From: Rhodoferax sp. OV413 | Lineage (GTDB): Bacteria > Pseudomonadota > Gammaproteobacteria > Burkholderiales > Burkholderiaceae_C | Length of the DNA: 64,000 bases | NCBI RefSeq assembly: GCF_900104385.1 | Contig: NZ_FNJA01000001.1 | Location: forward strand, 1,547,502-1,611,501 | Direction of reading: 5' to 3' | In this document: one piece after another, positions 33,652-42,728 of the stretch | Layout: every line of letters begins with the position of its first letter | Position numbering within the stretch: the stretch's first letter is position 1 | Program-made: the position numbers and the translations under genes | The notes under the pieces: model-generated | What the model saw: the letters and a program-made list of their open reading frames with translations, nothing else | What the model was told of the DNA's origin: nothing | Databases searched by the model: none

Positions 33652-34707
33652 ATGCTATTCAATCCCCTGCAACTCGGCTCCATCACCCTCCCTAACCGTA
33701 TCCTGCTGGCGCCGCTGACGCGCACCCGTGCCGACGCCGGCCACGTGCCCAACGACCTGATGACCGAGTACTACAGCCAGCGCGCCACTGGCGGCCTGCT
33801 GATCACCGAGTGCACCATGGTGGCTCCCGGCACCTCGGCCTTCATCAACGAGCCCGGCATCTACAACGACGCGCAGATCGCCGCCTGGAAGAAGGTCACC
33901 GCCGCCGTACACGCCAAGGGCGGCCGCATCTTCATGCAGATCTGGCACGCCGGCCGCGCCGCGCACCCGGACATCAACGACGGTGTGCCCACCGTGTCGT
34001 CCAGCGCCACCGCAGTGGAAGGCGACATCCACACACTGACCGGAAAGGTACCGCACGCCGTGCCGCGCGCACTGGCTGCTGAAGAAATTCCGGCCATCGT
34101 CGCCGCCTTCGCCCAGGGTGCCAAGAACGCCATCGCTGCCGGTTTTGACGGCGTGGAAGTGCACGGTGCGAATGGCTACCTGATCGACCAGTTCCTGCGC
34201 GACACGCCGAACCAGCGCACCGACGGCTACGGCGGCTCGCTGGAGAACCGCGCGCGCTTCCTGTTCGAAGTGCTGACCGCCGTAACCGCCGCCATCGGCG
34301 CCGACAAGGTGGGCCTGCGCCTGTCGCCGCTGAACAGCTACAACAGCATGAAAGACAGCGACCCACTGGCGCTGATCAGCTTCCTGGCCGACAAGCTCAA
34401 CGCCTACAAGCTGGCCTATCTGCACGTGATGCGCGCCGACTTCTTTGGCGCACAAAAAGGCGACGTGCTGAGCATCGCCCGCGAGAAATACCAGGGCGTG
34501 CTGGTCGGCAACATGGGCTACACCGCCGAAGAAGCCGAGGAAGCCATCAGCGCCGGCAAGCTCGACGCGGTGGCCTTTGGCACCAGCTTCCTGGCCAACC
34601 CCGACCTGCCCGCACGCATCCAGCTCAAGGCCCCGCTGAACACGCCTGACCAGAGCACCTTCTACAGCCCGGGCGCCAAGGGCTATACGGACTACCCGAC
34701 GCTGTAA
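33652..34707 (+). CDS. Old Yellow Enzyme family alkene reductase
   Basis: A 351-residue FMN enzyme that reduces activated C=C bonds with NADPH (NemA/XenA/OPR type). It opens LFNPLQLGSITLPNRILLAP with LTRTRAD following. The substrate pair is HGANGYLIDQFL (His and Asn of the active site, about residue 169), and FMN phosphate loops are YGGSLENR and VGNMGYT. The upstream extension of the frame is the trxC shadow. It lies 112 bp after trxC and is followed by two strong hairpins. NemA-like members often detoxify electrophiles. Confidence 0.93.
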   Translation: MLFNPLQLGSITLPNRILLAPLTRTRADAGHVPNDLMTEYYSQRATGGLLITECTMVAPGTSAFINEPGIYNDAQIAAWKKVTAAVHAKGGRIFMQIWHAGRAAHPDINDGVPTVSSSATAVEGDIHTLTGKVPHAVPRALAAEEIPAIVAAFAQGAKNAIAAGFDGVEVHGANGYLIDQFLRDTPNQRTDGYGGSLENRARFLFEVLTAVTAAIGADKVGLRLSPLNSYNSMKDSDPLALISFLADKLNAYKLAYLHVMRADFFGAQKGDVLSIAREKYQGVLVGNMGYTAEEAEEAISAGKLDAVAFGTSFLANPDLPARIQLKAPLNTPDQSTFYSPGAKGYTDYPTL

Positions 34708-34716
34708 TCCGCCAAC

Positions 34717-34784
34717 CAGCTGCAGCCACTGCAGCTGATTCCACAAGGGCTGGGGGCCAATTTAGCTTGGACCCCAGCCCTTGT
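34717..34784 (+). terminator. Double hairpin after the OYE gene
   Basis: Hairpin 1: CAGCTGCAG-CCA-CTGCAGCTG (34717-34737). Hairpin 2: arms ACAAGGGCTGGGG (34743-34755) and CCCCAGCCCTTGT (34772-34784), extended inward by CCAA/TTGG around a TTTAGC loop. There is no T-run after it, so it may be an atypical terminator or an mRNA-stabilising end. Confidence 0.6.
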
Positions 34785-34848
34785 CGCATTCCAGCCTCAC
34801 CCCCGCTTCGGTTACCCTCACCGCATCGCAAACGAAGGGAAATCTGCC

Positions 34849-35097
34849 ATGAAAAAACTCAACATCACCATCCAGCTCGAAATGTCCGTACCCGACGACT
34901 GGGAGCTGAGCAAGACCTCCGAAGGCGGCCAGGTGCTGAAGCTGCCGAATGGCCAGTTCATGGACATCGCCATCGAGCCGCTGTTTGCCAACGACCCGGA
35001 AGACACCTGGACCAGCACCGGCGACGACGATGTGCTGAACGACGTGCTGGACATGATCGAAAGCGAAGACGTAACCTACCAGTTCGTCACCCACTAA
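34849..35097 (+). CDS. Small acidic hypothetical protein
   Basis: An 82-residue soluble protein, MKKLNITIQLEMSVPDDWEL, with an acidic C-terminal half (NDPEDTW, GDDDVLNDVLDMIESED). It is preceded by AAGGGA. There is no signal peptide, membrane span or known domain. Codon use looks like that of its neighbours, so it is probably a real gene. Function unknown. Confidence 0.65.
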   Translation: MKKLNITIQLEMSVPDDWELSKTSEGGQVLKLPNGQFMDIAIEPLFANDPEDTWTSTGDDDVLNDVLDMIESEDVTYQFVTH

Positions 35098-35251
35098 ACA
35101 GCTGTTCACGGGCCTGTGCCGGGCAACACGCGGCGCTGTGCGGCATGCAAACGGGCGGTTATCTGACACGCTTTAGCGGACGCCCGGTTTGTAATGGGAT
35201 TCAGCTGCGCCACTGTGCGCACCCTATTCCACCAAGCTACAGGAGTCCGCC

Positions 35252-35464
35252 ATGACCATTTATGCCTCTATCACCGGCCTCGTCACCTACACCCCCGGCG
35301 ACGGTGCGCCCATCGAGATCCCCAAAGGCCCGGTAGAAATCGATCTGGCGCCCGACAGCGCCACCCTCAGCTGGACGTCCGAAGGCGTCGCCGGCCTGAC
35401 CGCCATCCCGCTCACCCAGTACAAAGAGTATGTGCGCGACAAGAAGATCACACTGGTGCCGTAA
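35252..35464 (+). CDS. Small hypothetical protein
   Basis: A 70-residue protein, MTIYASITGLVTYTPGDGAP, predicted beta-rich (GPVEIDLAPDSATLSW). AGGAG sits 7-8 bases upstream. No domain is recognised. It is 154 bp after the previous small gene and may be independently expressed. Confidence 0.65.
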   Translation: MTIYASITGLVTYTPGDGAPIEIPKGPVEIDLAPDSATLSWTSEGVAGLTAIPLTQYKEYVRDKKITLVP

Positions 35465-35492
35465 GCCGGGCTAGCCCGCCGGCGCTATGGTT

Positions 35493-35537
35493 TACATAGC
35501 TGCCTACGCAGGTATTTAGAGCGCCAGGAGCAGATTT
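35493..35537 (+). repeat. Short intergenic palindromic repeat
   Basis: TACATAGCTGCCTACGCAGG then GAGCGCCAGGAGCAGATTT, between convergent genes. Confidence 0.65.
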
Positions 35538-35622
35538 CATTACTGAATTGCAGACTTAGCTCTTGCCCACAGATGCCGGCTTGCGTCGCACGTGCAGATG
35601 TACTTGCTGTCGAATCCAAAAA

Positions 35623-36249
35623 CTACGCCGCCACCACCAACCCATAGCGCGCCCGCAGCCCGTCGGCCACCCGCACAAACGGGGACGACACTGCCGCCTG
35701 GTCCAGCGGGTGTAGTCGGCTGTAGATGCCGTCGCGGGCATTGCCCGGGTCGCCGGCCACATACAGCTGGGTGGTCAGCAGCTCGCGCGGGCCGAGCTTG
35801 ATCTTGGCGTGGATGTGCGGCGTACGGCCGGTGTAGGGCGCGGGCTGGATGGTGCGGAAGCGAAAGGCTCCCTGCGCATCCAGCCGCACGCGGCCAAAGC
35901 CCTGGAACGCTGGGTTCACCCGGCCGCCGTCACCGGGGTGGTCGTAGTGGCCGGTTTCGTCGCACTGCCAGATTTCGATGCTCGCGCCTTTGAGCGGCCG
36001 GCCGTCCAGGTCGGTGACCACGCCTTCAACCCAGGCAGGGTGGCCGGCCGCATAGGCCAGGCTGCCGTTCTTTAACAGATCGAAATCGGCGTCCTTGGGC
36101 TCGCGCACCGGGTAGTAAGGGCCTTCGGTCTGGGCCGGGGTGGCGCGCAGCCGGGTCTGGGCGCTGGCCAGCGGCCACGCTGTACCAAGGGCGGCGGCAC
36201 TGGCCCATCCGAGTGCATGGCGGCGGCTGAGGACTTGTGCGATGGGCAT
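35623..36249 (-). CDS. Exported intradiol ring-cleavage dioxygenase-like protein
   Basis: A 208-residue protein with a twin-arginine type leader (SRRHALGWASAAALGTAWPL, cleavage near ASA). The core has ATPAQTEGPYYPV, then IEIWQCDETGHYDHPGDGG and PAPYTGRTPHIHAKIKLG; the Tyr, Tyr, His and His that bind Fe(III) in protocatechuate 3,4-dioxygenase and catechol dioxygenases are all present. Unlike the cytoplasmic PcaGH and CatA enzymes it appears to be folded before export. The substrate is likely a catechol; no ring-cleavage pathway is around it. GGAG precedes the ATG. Confidence 0.87.
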   Translation of the reverse strand: MPIAQVLSRRHALGWASAAALGTAWPLASAQTRLRATPAQTEGPYYPVREPKDADFDLLKNGSLAYAAGHPAWVEGVVTDLDGRPLKGASIEIWQCDETGHYDHPGDGGRVNPAFQGFGRVRLDAQGAFRFRTIQPAPYTGRTPHIHAKIKLGPRELLTTQLYVAGDPGNARDGIYSRLHPLDQAAVSSPFVRVADGLRARYGLVVAA

Positions 36250-36334
36250 GGTGGAACTCCAGGTGTGCTGTCATGTACGAGACAGCCGATGGCGCGAAGT
36301 TCCGGTGGCCGTGGCAAACAGAAATGCTCTATTT

Positions 36335-36380
36335 TCAATAGCATCTTGCGCTTATTGGATATGCGCCACAAGCCGATTCG
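36335..36380 (+). repeat. Short intergenic palindromic repeat, diverged copy
   Basis: TCAATAGCATCTTGCGC then ATATGCGCCACAAGCCGATT, between the dioxygenase and DUF917 gene starts. Confidence 0.55.
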
Positions 36381-36513
36381 ACACCTAAACCATCCGGTAC
36401 TTGGAATGGTCCGTGCTTGCAGCGAATGCAAAGCCCTGGTGCTCGCACAAGCAACTGTTACAGTTTGTGTCAGGCTCCCCGCATCCCTGCCACTGCACCG
36501 TTCAAAGGAAACA

Positions 36514-37695
36514 ATGACGTCTTATCGCTATGGAATTGCCGATTTTCGATCGATTGCCGCAGGTGCTGCGGTGCTTGCCAGCGGCGGGGGCGGCAGCTAC
36601 CGCGACGCGCTGACGATATTGCAGCAGCTGGCCGACAGCGGCTGGAGCGAGAGCGTTACCGTCCAGCCCTATGACGGCACGAGCAATGCCTGCGTGCTGG
36701 CCATGATGGGTTCGCCCGACGCCGGCGACCAGCTGACGCTGACCGACATCCAGAACTCGGTTCTCAATACGCTGCAGCTGCTGCAGGCCAATACCGGCTG
36801 CACCGTGGGCTGCGTGATCCCGGTGGAGATCGGTGCCATCAACTCGCTGGTGCCGCTGATCGCCGCAGCCATGACGCCCGGCAGCATGTGGGTGGTGGAC
36901 GGCGATGGCGCCGGCCGCGCCGTGCCTGAGCTGCCGCAAACCACGTTCAGCGGCAGCAACACTTTGCCCGTCAGCCCCTGCGCCCTGGCCACCGACGTGG
37001 CCGACCCCAGTGCGGTCGAATCGGCCCTGCTCACGGCCAGCAATGCGGCCAAGATGGAATCGCTGGCGGGCGGCGTGGTCGGCGGCTTTGGCGGGTTTTC
37101 CGGCATCGCGCTGTGGCCGTCCAACCCCAGCAATGGCTATGGACTCACGGGGAGCTACATCCCCGGCACGCTGGGCCAGGCCTGGGCTCTGGGCCAGTTT
37201 CTGCTGACGGCGACCAGCCCGCCGACGGCAGCCGATGTGGCGGCCCAGATCAGCCTGATCACCGGGCGCGCAGCCTCGGTGACCGTGCGCAATTTCTACA
37301 TCACGGCGATTTCCCAGTCCACCACCACAGCATCGCTCGACGCCGGCGTGATTCGTCTAGACAATACGCCCGATCCGGCCACCAGCACGCAAACGCACAC
37401 CATCTACAACATGAACGAGAACCTCATCATGTATTCGAGCCAGAGCGCAGTGCCCGACACCATTGCGCCGGACTCGATTTGCTACTACTCGGAAAGCACC
37501 GGCCTGGGGTTCTCTAACGCCAGCGACGATCTGGCGGTGTACTTCGACAGTGCCACCGGCAAGAGCACCGGCCAGACCGTCAGCATCATCCAGGTCGCCA
37601 CAGTGCCGCAGCTGTACAACGCGCCTGGCGTGCTGGCCTCGTTTGCCAGCCTGCTGCGCGACATAGGCTACGCAGGCGTGATGCCCACCAACTGA
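36514..37695 (+). CDS. DUF917 domain protein
   Basis: A 393-residue protein of the DUF917 family, related to the S-methyl-thiohydantoin desulfurase and hydantoinase-associated proteins. The hallmark N-terminal GAAVLASGGGGSYRDAL and GCVIPVEIGAINSLVPLIA with DGDGAGRAVPELPQT are present. The C-terminal 200 residues are Ser/Thr-rich. AAGGAA precedes the ATG; the open frame upstream is not supported. It ends 8 bp before a diguanylate cyclase gene, so the two are probably cotranscribed. The reaction is unknown here. Confidence 0.82.
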   Translation: MTSYRYGIADFRSIAAGAAVLASGGGGSYRDALTILQQLADSGWSESVTVQPYDGTSNACVLAMMGSPDAGDQLTLTDIQNSVLNTLQLLQANTGCTVGCVIPVEIGAINSLVPLIAAAMTPGSMWVVDGDGAGRAVPELPQTTFSGSNTLPVSPCALATDVADPSAVESALLTASNAAKMESLAGGVVGGFGGFSGIALWPSNPSNGYGLTGSYIPGTLGQAWALGQFLLTATSPPTAADVAAQISLITGRAASVTVRNFYITAISQSTTTASLDAGVIRLDNTPDPATSTQTHTIYNMNENLIMYSSQSAVPDTIAPDSICYYSESTGLGFSNASDDLAVYFDSATGKSTGQTVSIIQVATVPQLYNAPGVLASFASLLRDIGYAGVMPTN

Positions 37696-37703
37696 TACAG
37701 GCC

Positions 37704-38735
37704 ATGGGCGAAACCGATCTCAACAAGGAGCGCCTGGAACTGGCGCTGGAAGCCGCAGGTCTGGACCTGTGGGAAAACAACCTGCTGACCGGTGAAGTCA
37801 CCCGCAAGGCCTTGAAGACCTTTTCGGAGCTGGGCTACAGCGACGAAGAGGTGCTGCAGCACATCGACCGCCTGTTCGAGTTTGTCCACCCCGACGATCT
37901 GGCCATGATCCAGGCGGCCGTGGGTGAACACATGGCGGGCCGCACCCCCGAGTACCGCTGCGAGTTCCGGCTGCTGGCCAAGGACGGCGGATGGGTCTGG
38001 TACGCCAACTACGGCCGCATCATGGACACGCACAGCGCCACGCCTGGCCAGCGCTTCATCGGCGTGACCTTCAACATCGACAACCGCAAGCGCCGCGAAG
38101 ACGAGATCAACCAGATCAACCGCCAGTTGGCCGAGCAGAACGCCTTGCTGCAAAGCCTGAACAGCGCACTCGAACTGCTGGCCGCCAACGACTCGCTGAC
38201 CGGCCTGGCAAACCGCCGCACGCTGATGGACCTGGGCGCCAAGGAGTGCAAGCGGGCCGAACGCTTCCGGCACCCGCTGTCGGTGCTGATGGTCGACATC
38301 GATTCCTTCAAGAGCGTGAACGACAACTGGGGCCACCTGGTCGGCGACCGGGTGATCTGCGCGGTGGCCGACATCTGCCGCCTGCGCACCCGCAGTGGCG
38401 TAGACGCGGTGGCCCGCCTGGGCGGCGAAGAGTTCGTTGTGCTGCTGCCGGAAACCACGGTCGCCCATGCCCAATTGCTGGCCGAAGCCCTGCGTGACGC
38501 CGTGGCACAGCAGGAGCTGGTGGTGAACGACGACGGCGAGCGCGTGGCGTTCACCGTCAGCATCGGCGTGGCGCCGCTGGGTGCCGACGGCCAGTCGTTC
38601 GAACAACTGCTCAACAACGCCGACAAGGCGCTGTATAAAGCCAAACAGAACGGCAGAAACAACGTGCAGTGCTTTGACCCCGCCAATCCCCGGCTGCGGC
38701 TGGCAGCCAACAGCGCCGACGGCGCCAAGGGTTAG
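37704..38735 (+). CDS. PAS-GGDEF diguanylate cyclase
   Basis: A 343-residue cytoplasmic protein. A PAS domain with PAC (about 10-130; RLFEFVHPDDLAM, then GVTFNIDNRKRRE) is linked by a coiled coil (INRQLAEQNALLQSLN) to a GGDEF domain with an intact ARLGGEEFVVLL. The inhibitory RxxD site is absent (SGVD at that place), so product inhibition may be weak. It makes c-di-GMP under PAS control. It overlaps nothing but is only 8 bp after the DUF917 gene, a possible sensor-enzyme link. Confidence 0.92.
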   Translation: MGETDLNKERLELALEAAGLDLWENNLLTGEVTRKALKTFSELGYSDEEVLQHIDRLFEFVHPDDLAMIQAAVGEHMAGRTPEYRCEFRLLAKDGGWVWYANYGRIMDTHSATPGQRFIGVTFNIDNRKRREDEINQINRQLAEQNALLQSLNSALELLAANDSLTGLANRRTLMDLGAKECKRAERFRHPLSVLMVDIDSFKSVNDNWGHLVGDRVICAVADICRLRTRSGVDAVARLGGEEFVVLLPETTVAHAQLLAEALRDAVAQQELVVNDDGERVAFTVSIGVAPLGADGQSFEQLLNNADKALYKAKQNGRNNVQCFDPANPRLRLAANSADGAKG

Positions 38736-38766
38736 CGACCACCCCCTCTTCCGCTGGAGACCGACC

Positions 38767-39306
38767 ATGCAAGCCCAAGACATCCTGCATTTCTGGTTTG
38801 AGGAACTCAGCGACAAACAGCACTTCGCCAAAGACCCGGCGCTGGACGCAGCCATGCGCAGCCGTTTCGGCGCCACCCTGGCCGCTGCCGCACGTGGCGA
38901 GCTGTTTGCCTGGCGCACCACGCCGCAGGGCCGGCTGGCCGAGATACTGCTGCTCGACCAGTTCACCCGCAACATCTTCCGCGACACGCCGCAGGCCTTT
39001 GCCCACGACGCCGTCGCCCTGGTGCTGGCGCAAGAGCTGGTCGCCAGCGGGCAGGACCGCAGCCTGCCGCTGCCGCAGCGCTGCTTTGCCTACATGCCCT
39101 ACATGCACAGCGAGTCGCTGCCCATCCAGGAGCAGGCGGTGCAATTGTTTGCCCAACCCGGCATGGAAGCCCACCTGGACTCGGCGCAGCGGCACAAGGC
39201 CATCATCGAGCGCTTTGATCGCTTCCCGCACCGCAACCAGATCCTGGGCCGCGCGTCCAGCACGCCGGAGATCGCCTTTCTGAGCGAGCCTGGTTCTTCG
39301 TTCTAA
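38767..39306 (+). CDS. DUF924 family protein, intact copy
   Basis: A 179-residue soluble protein with the full DUF924 pattern: DILHFWFEEL, FGATLAAAARGELFAW, GRLAEILLLDQFTRN, YMPYMHSESLPIQEQAV, and the C-terminal FDRFPHRNQILGR with FLSEPGSSF. The family is helical and TPR-like, without assigned activity. It is the complete relative of the broken copy at 28387. It is 31 bp downstream of the diguanylate cyclase. Confidence 0.9.
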   Translation: MQAQDILHFWFEELSDKQHFAKDPALDAAMRSRFGATLAAAARGELFAWRTTPQGRLAEILLLDQFTRNIFRDTPQAFAHDAVALVLAQELVASGQDRSLPLPQRCFAYMPYMHSESLPIQEQAVQLFAQPGMEAHLDSAQRHKAIIERFDRFPHRNQILGRASSTPEIAFLSEPGSSF

Positions 39307-39391
39307 CAGGCAGCGCGGGCCCGCAGGGGCGCTGAACTTTCTGCGCACAGCGGGGTCTGGCAAACCAACCCGCCACTACAGACCCACGCCT

Positions 39392-39937
39392 ATGCCCACC
39401 TCCACGCCCTGGCTCCAGCCCGACTCCCCCACCCGTTATGGCAGCATCAGCCGCTGCTTCCACTGGGGCATGGCCCTGGGCTTCGCCTGCATGTTCGCCG
39501 CCGCGCTGACCCGCTTTTTTGCCAAGGACTCGGCGCTGTATGAGCTGCTATGGCCGATACACCGGCCGCTGGGCACACTGCTGATGCTGCTGGTCGTGCT
39601 GCGCGCGATCTGGTCGCTGCTGCATGCACGCCAGCGGCCGGCGCACACCCACCAGGCCGCGCGGTTAGGCCACCTGGCCCTGTACGCGCTGATGGCGGCC
39701 GTGCCCTTCGTCGCGCTGCTGCGCCAATACGGCTCGGGGCGCGAATTTGCGCCCTGGGGCATCCCGCTGATGGCAGCGCGCACCGACGGCAAGATCGAAT
39801 GGATGACCGAACTCGGCAGCCTGCTGCACGGCCCGCTGGGCTGGGTGCTGCTGGCCTGCGTGGTCGGCCATGTGGCGATGGCGCTGTGGCACCGCCGCCC
39901 CGGCCATACCGACGTGCTGCCGCGCATGCTCGGCTAG
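39392..39937 (+). CDS. Cytochrome b561 family protein
   Basis: A 181-residue, four-helix membrane protein of the CybB type. RYGSISRCFHWGMALGFACM carries the first heme histidine; IHRPLGTLLMLLVVLRAIWS and LLHGPLGWVLLACVVGHVAM give further histidines. It would pass electrons between quinol and a periplasmic partner; in E. coli CybB is a superoxide:ubiquinone oxidoreductase. It appears to be a single-gene unit. Confidence 0.9.
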   Translation: MPTSTPWLQPDSPTRYGSISRCFHWGMALGFACMFAAALTRFFAKDSALYELLWPIHRPLGTLLMLLVVLRAIWSLLHARQRPAHTHQAARLGHLALYALMAAVPFVALLRQYGSGREFAPWGIPLMAARTDGKIEWMTELGSLLHGPLGWVLLACVVGHVAMALWHRRPGHTDVLPRMLG

Positions 39938-40088
39938 CCGGAACCCCGGTAAGCACGGGCGGCCGACGCCGCGGTGGTGGCCTGATTGTTGCATTTGCAG
40001 CGGCGTGCCCCATGCGCCGCCCGCAGAGCCCGACACAGCTTGCGGCTATGCTGGTCCATCCGCCCCATCCAGAGAGCCAGAAAGCCCC

Positions 40089-42116
40089 ATGCCGCCTGCC
40101 CTTTTGAAGAGCTTGTTTGCCGCCACCATTTTCAGCAGCGCGTTCTTGCTGTTTCTGGTGCAGCCGCTGATCGCCAAGCAAATCCTGCCGTGGTTCGGCG
40201 GCTCGGCCGCCGTGTGGTCGATCTGCATGGTGTTCTTCCAGGTGGTGCTACTGGCCGGCTATGCGTATTCCGACTGGCTGACCCAGCGGCCCGCGCGCCT
40301 GCAAGCAGCCGTGCACTGCACGCTGCTGCTCATCAGCCTGGCCTTCCTGCCCATCGTCACCGCCGCGCACTGGAAGCCTACCGGCGCCGAAGACCCCTCG
40401 CTGTGGATTTTGGGCCTGCTGGTCGGCACCATCGGCCTGCCCTACTTTTTGCTGTCCACCACCGGGCCGCTGGTGCAGTCCTGGCTGGCCCGCACCCATT
40501 GGGGCGTCGAGGTGTACCGCTACTTCTCCTTGTCGAACCTGGCATCGCTGGCCTCGCTGCTGGCCTACCCGGTACTGATCGAGCCCTACACCGCGCTGCG
40601 CGAACAGGCACTCGGCTGGTCTTGGGGCTATGCGGGTTTTGTGCTGCTGTGCATTACGGCCAGCCTGTACGCTGCCGGCCTGCAGCGGCCGGTGCGCAGC
40701 AAGGCCACGGCCCAGGCCGGACCGGCCGATGCAGCCCCCAGCTGGTCGACCTACGGCGTCTGGCTGGCCCTGCCGGCCCTGGCGACCTGGCTGCTGCTGG
40801 CAGTGACCAACCACATCACGCAGAACGTAGCCGCCGTGCCCTTTTTGTGGGTGCTGCCGCTGTCGGTGTACCTGCTGAGCTTTGTGTTCACCTTTGAAAA
40901 CGACCGCTGGTACCGGCGCAGCCTGCTGCTGCCGGCCGCCGCGGTGGCTCTGCTGCTGTGCGCCTATGGCCTGCAGCACAGCATAGGCTACGGCCTGGCC
41001 ACCGGGGTGCCGCTGTATGTCGTCGGCCTGTTCGTGCTGTGCATGTTTCTGCACGGCGAGATGGCCGCCATGCGGCCCGGCCATGCCTACCTGACGCGCT
41101 TTTACCTGCTTCTGTCGCTGGGCGGCGCACTGGGTGGCGTGACCGTCGGCCTGGTGGCGCCGCATGTGCTGCCGGCCTACTACGAGATGGGCGTAGGCCT
41201 GGTACTGGTGGCCGTGCTGGGCGCGGTGATCTTCCGCAAGCAACGGCTGCGCGCTGGCGTCTGCGTGCTGCTGGTGCTGGCCTGCAGCTATTTCGTTTGG
41301 GAGCAGGTGCGCGACGAGCAGGATGGCACGCGGCGCATGGCGCGCAACTTCTACGGCACGCTGAGCAGCCTGGACAGCATCGACAAAGACGATCCACAGC
41401 ACAGCGTGCGCCAGCTCTACCACGGCTCGGTCAAGCACGGCGAGCAGTACCTGGCCACTGAGCGCCGCCGCGAACCCACGGCCTACTACGGCAAAACCTC
41501 GGGCGTGGGCCGGGCCATCCTGTCGGCGCCGGCCACGCCGCGCCGGGTTGGCCTGATAGGCCTGGGTGCAGGCACCTTGGCGACCTACGGCCGCGCCAGC
41601 GATGTGTACCGGGTGTATGAAATCAACCCCCAGGTGTTCGAGTTTGCCGACAGCGAATTCAGCTTCTTGAAAGACAGCCCGGCGCAGATCGAGCGGGTAC
41701 TCGGCGACGCGCGCCTGGCGCTGGAACGCGAGCCGCCGCAGCGCTTCGACGTGCTGGCGGTGGACGCGTTCTCGGGCGACTCCGTGCCCATCCACCTGAT
41801 CACCGCTGAAGCCATGCAGGCCTATCTGCGCCACATGCAGCCCGACGGCGTCATCGCCTTCCACGTCACCAACCGCTTCCTGAACCTGGCCCCGGTGGTC
41901 GAAAAAATCGCCCTGGCCCAAGGCCTGCAGGTCGCCTTTGTGCACGACGAAGCCGCCGACAGCGACCTGCGCCGCACCGACTGGGTCCTGGTCAGCCGCA
42001 GCGCCCAGCGCCTGCAAACGCCGCTGGTCCAGACCGCCAGCAGCGCGATCAAGCCAATCCCCGGCCTGCGGCTGTGGACCGATGATTTCAACAACCTGTT
42101 CGGGGTGCTGAAGTAA
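40089..42116 (+). CDS. Membrane-fused spermidine synthase-like protein
   Basis: A 675-residue protein. The first 420 residues or so hold about eleven membrane helices (LFAATIFSSAFLLFLVQPLI, then PWFGGSAAVWSICMVFFQVV). A cytoplasmic class I methyltransferase fold of the spermidine-synthase type follows, with GLIGLGAGTLATYG near residue 489, YEINPQVFEFA and DVLAVDAFSGDSVPIHL. A putrescine-binding pattern is not clear, so the product may not be a polyamine. The start at 40089 gives the standard N-terminus of this family; the upstream open frame overlaps the cytochrome b561 end. Confidence 0.88.
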   Translation: MPPALLKSLFAATIFSSAFLLFLVQPLIAKQILPWFGGSAAVWSICMVFFQVVLLAGYAYSDWLTQRPARLQAAVHCTLLLISLAFLPIVTAAHWKPTGAEDPSLWILGLLVGTIGLPYFLLSTTGPLVQSWLARTHWGVEVYRYFSLSNLASLASLLAYPVLIEPYTALREQALGWSWGYAGFVLLCITASLYAAGLQRPVRSKATAQAGPADAAPSWSTYGVWLALPALATWLLLAVTNHITQNVAAVPFLWVLPLSVYLLSFVFTFENDRWYRRSLLLPAAAVALLLCAYGLQHSIGYGLATGVPLYVVGLFVLCMFLHGEMAAMRPGHAYLTRFYLLLSLGGALGGVTVGLVAPHVLPAYYEMGVGLVLVAVLGAVIFRKQRLRAGVCVLLVLACSYFVWEQVRDEQDGTRRMARNFYGTLSSLDSIDKDDPQHSVRQLYHGSVKHGEQYLATERRREPTAYYGKTSGVGRAILSAPATPRRVGLIGLGAGTLATYGRASDVYRVYEINPQVFEFADSEFSFLKDSPAQIERVLGDARLALEREPPQRFDVLAVDAFSGDSVPIHLITAEAMQAYLRHMQPDGVIAFHVTNRFLNLAPVVEKIALAQGLQVAFVHDEAADSDLRRTDWVLVSRSAQRLQTPLVQTASSAIKPIPGLRLWTDDFNNLFGVLK

Positions 42117-42131
42117 TAAAAACGCTATTCT

Positions 42132-42177
42132 TTGTATAGCTACCAGCGCTTATTTATCCTGCGCAGAAACCACTTTT
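42132..42177 (+). repeat. Short intergenic palindromic repeat
   Basis: TGTATAGCTACCAGCGC then TTATCCTGCGCAGAAACCAC, in the convergent gap before the minus-strand MoxR operon end. Confidence 0.65.
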
Positions 42178-42710
42178 CACTTCGAATTTTGCGCAGTCCA
42201 CAGAATCACATTCCATTGCAAGGGATTCCAACTGCGGCTGCGGTCGAACTCCACCTGCCCGTTGGGCATCTTCCAGCGTAGCATCCCGCCCAAGCGCTGC
42301 GGTTGACCGAGCTGGGTGTTGAAACGCTGAAGCCATGCGCCATGGACCCACCAGGGTACTTGCACCATGGCTCGCACGAGCTTTCCTTGGTTGAAAAAGG
42401 TGGCGAGCATCAGCGCTGCACCTCCATCGGCCTTGTCGATCTGGGCATAGCACACCCGCTCTCCCAGGGTGTCGGCACCCGGCGCTTGTGCCACGCAACG
42501 CAGTGGCACGCCGTCAAAGTGCTTGAGCACAGCCGCCTCATCCATGTCCTGCGAAAGCTCTGCCAGGCGGACCGTCACCGCTGGCGATGTCTCGCGGATA
42601 TAGGTGCCATACACGTCCATACGGTGGCGGTTCAAGAACACCAGCAGAGCCAGCGATACCACCACCGCAATACAAACAACTTGAAGCCACTTGGGCAGGT
42701 CTCGGTTCAT
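42177..42710 (-). CDS. Membrane-anchored hypothetical protein at the end of the MoxR operon
   Basis: A 177-residue protein with one N-terminal membrane segment (WLQVVCIAVVVSLALLVFLN) and an exported domain with two cysteines (LRCVAQAPG, ERVCYAQ). It reads as a small mixed alpha/beta domain; I do not recognise it. AAAGGA precedes the ATG. It lies 18 bp after the TgpA-like gene, so it is probably the fourth gene of the MoxR-DUF58 operon. Confidence 0.7.
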   Translation of the reverse strand: MNRDLPKWLQVVCIAVVVSLALLVFLNRHRMDVYGTYIRETSPAVTVRLAELSQDMDEAAVLKHFDGVPLRCVAQAPGADTLGERVCYAQIDKADGGAALMLATFFNQGKLVRAMVQVPWWVHGAWLQRFNTQLGQPQRLGGMLRWKMPNGQVEFDRSRSWNPLQWNVILWTAQNSK

Positions 42711-42728
42711 TCCTATTTATCCTTTCAA

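Noticed and set aside
35098..35251. Possible tRNA or small RNA between the two small genes
   Set aside because: No cloverleaf, anticodon arm or CCA end could be built; only scattered GC-rich pairs.
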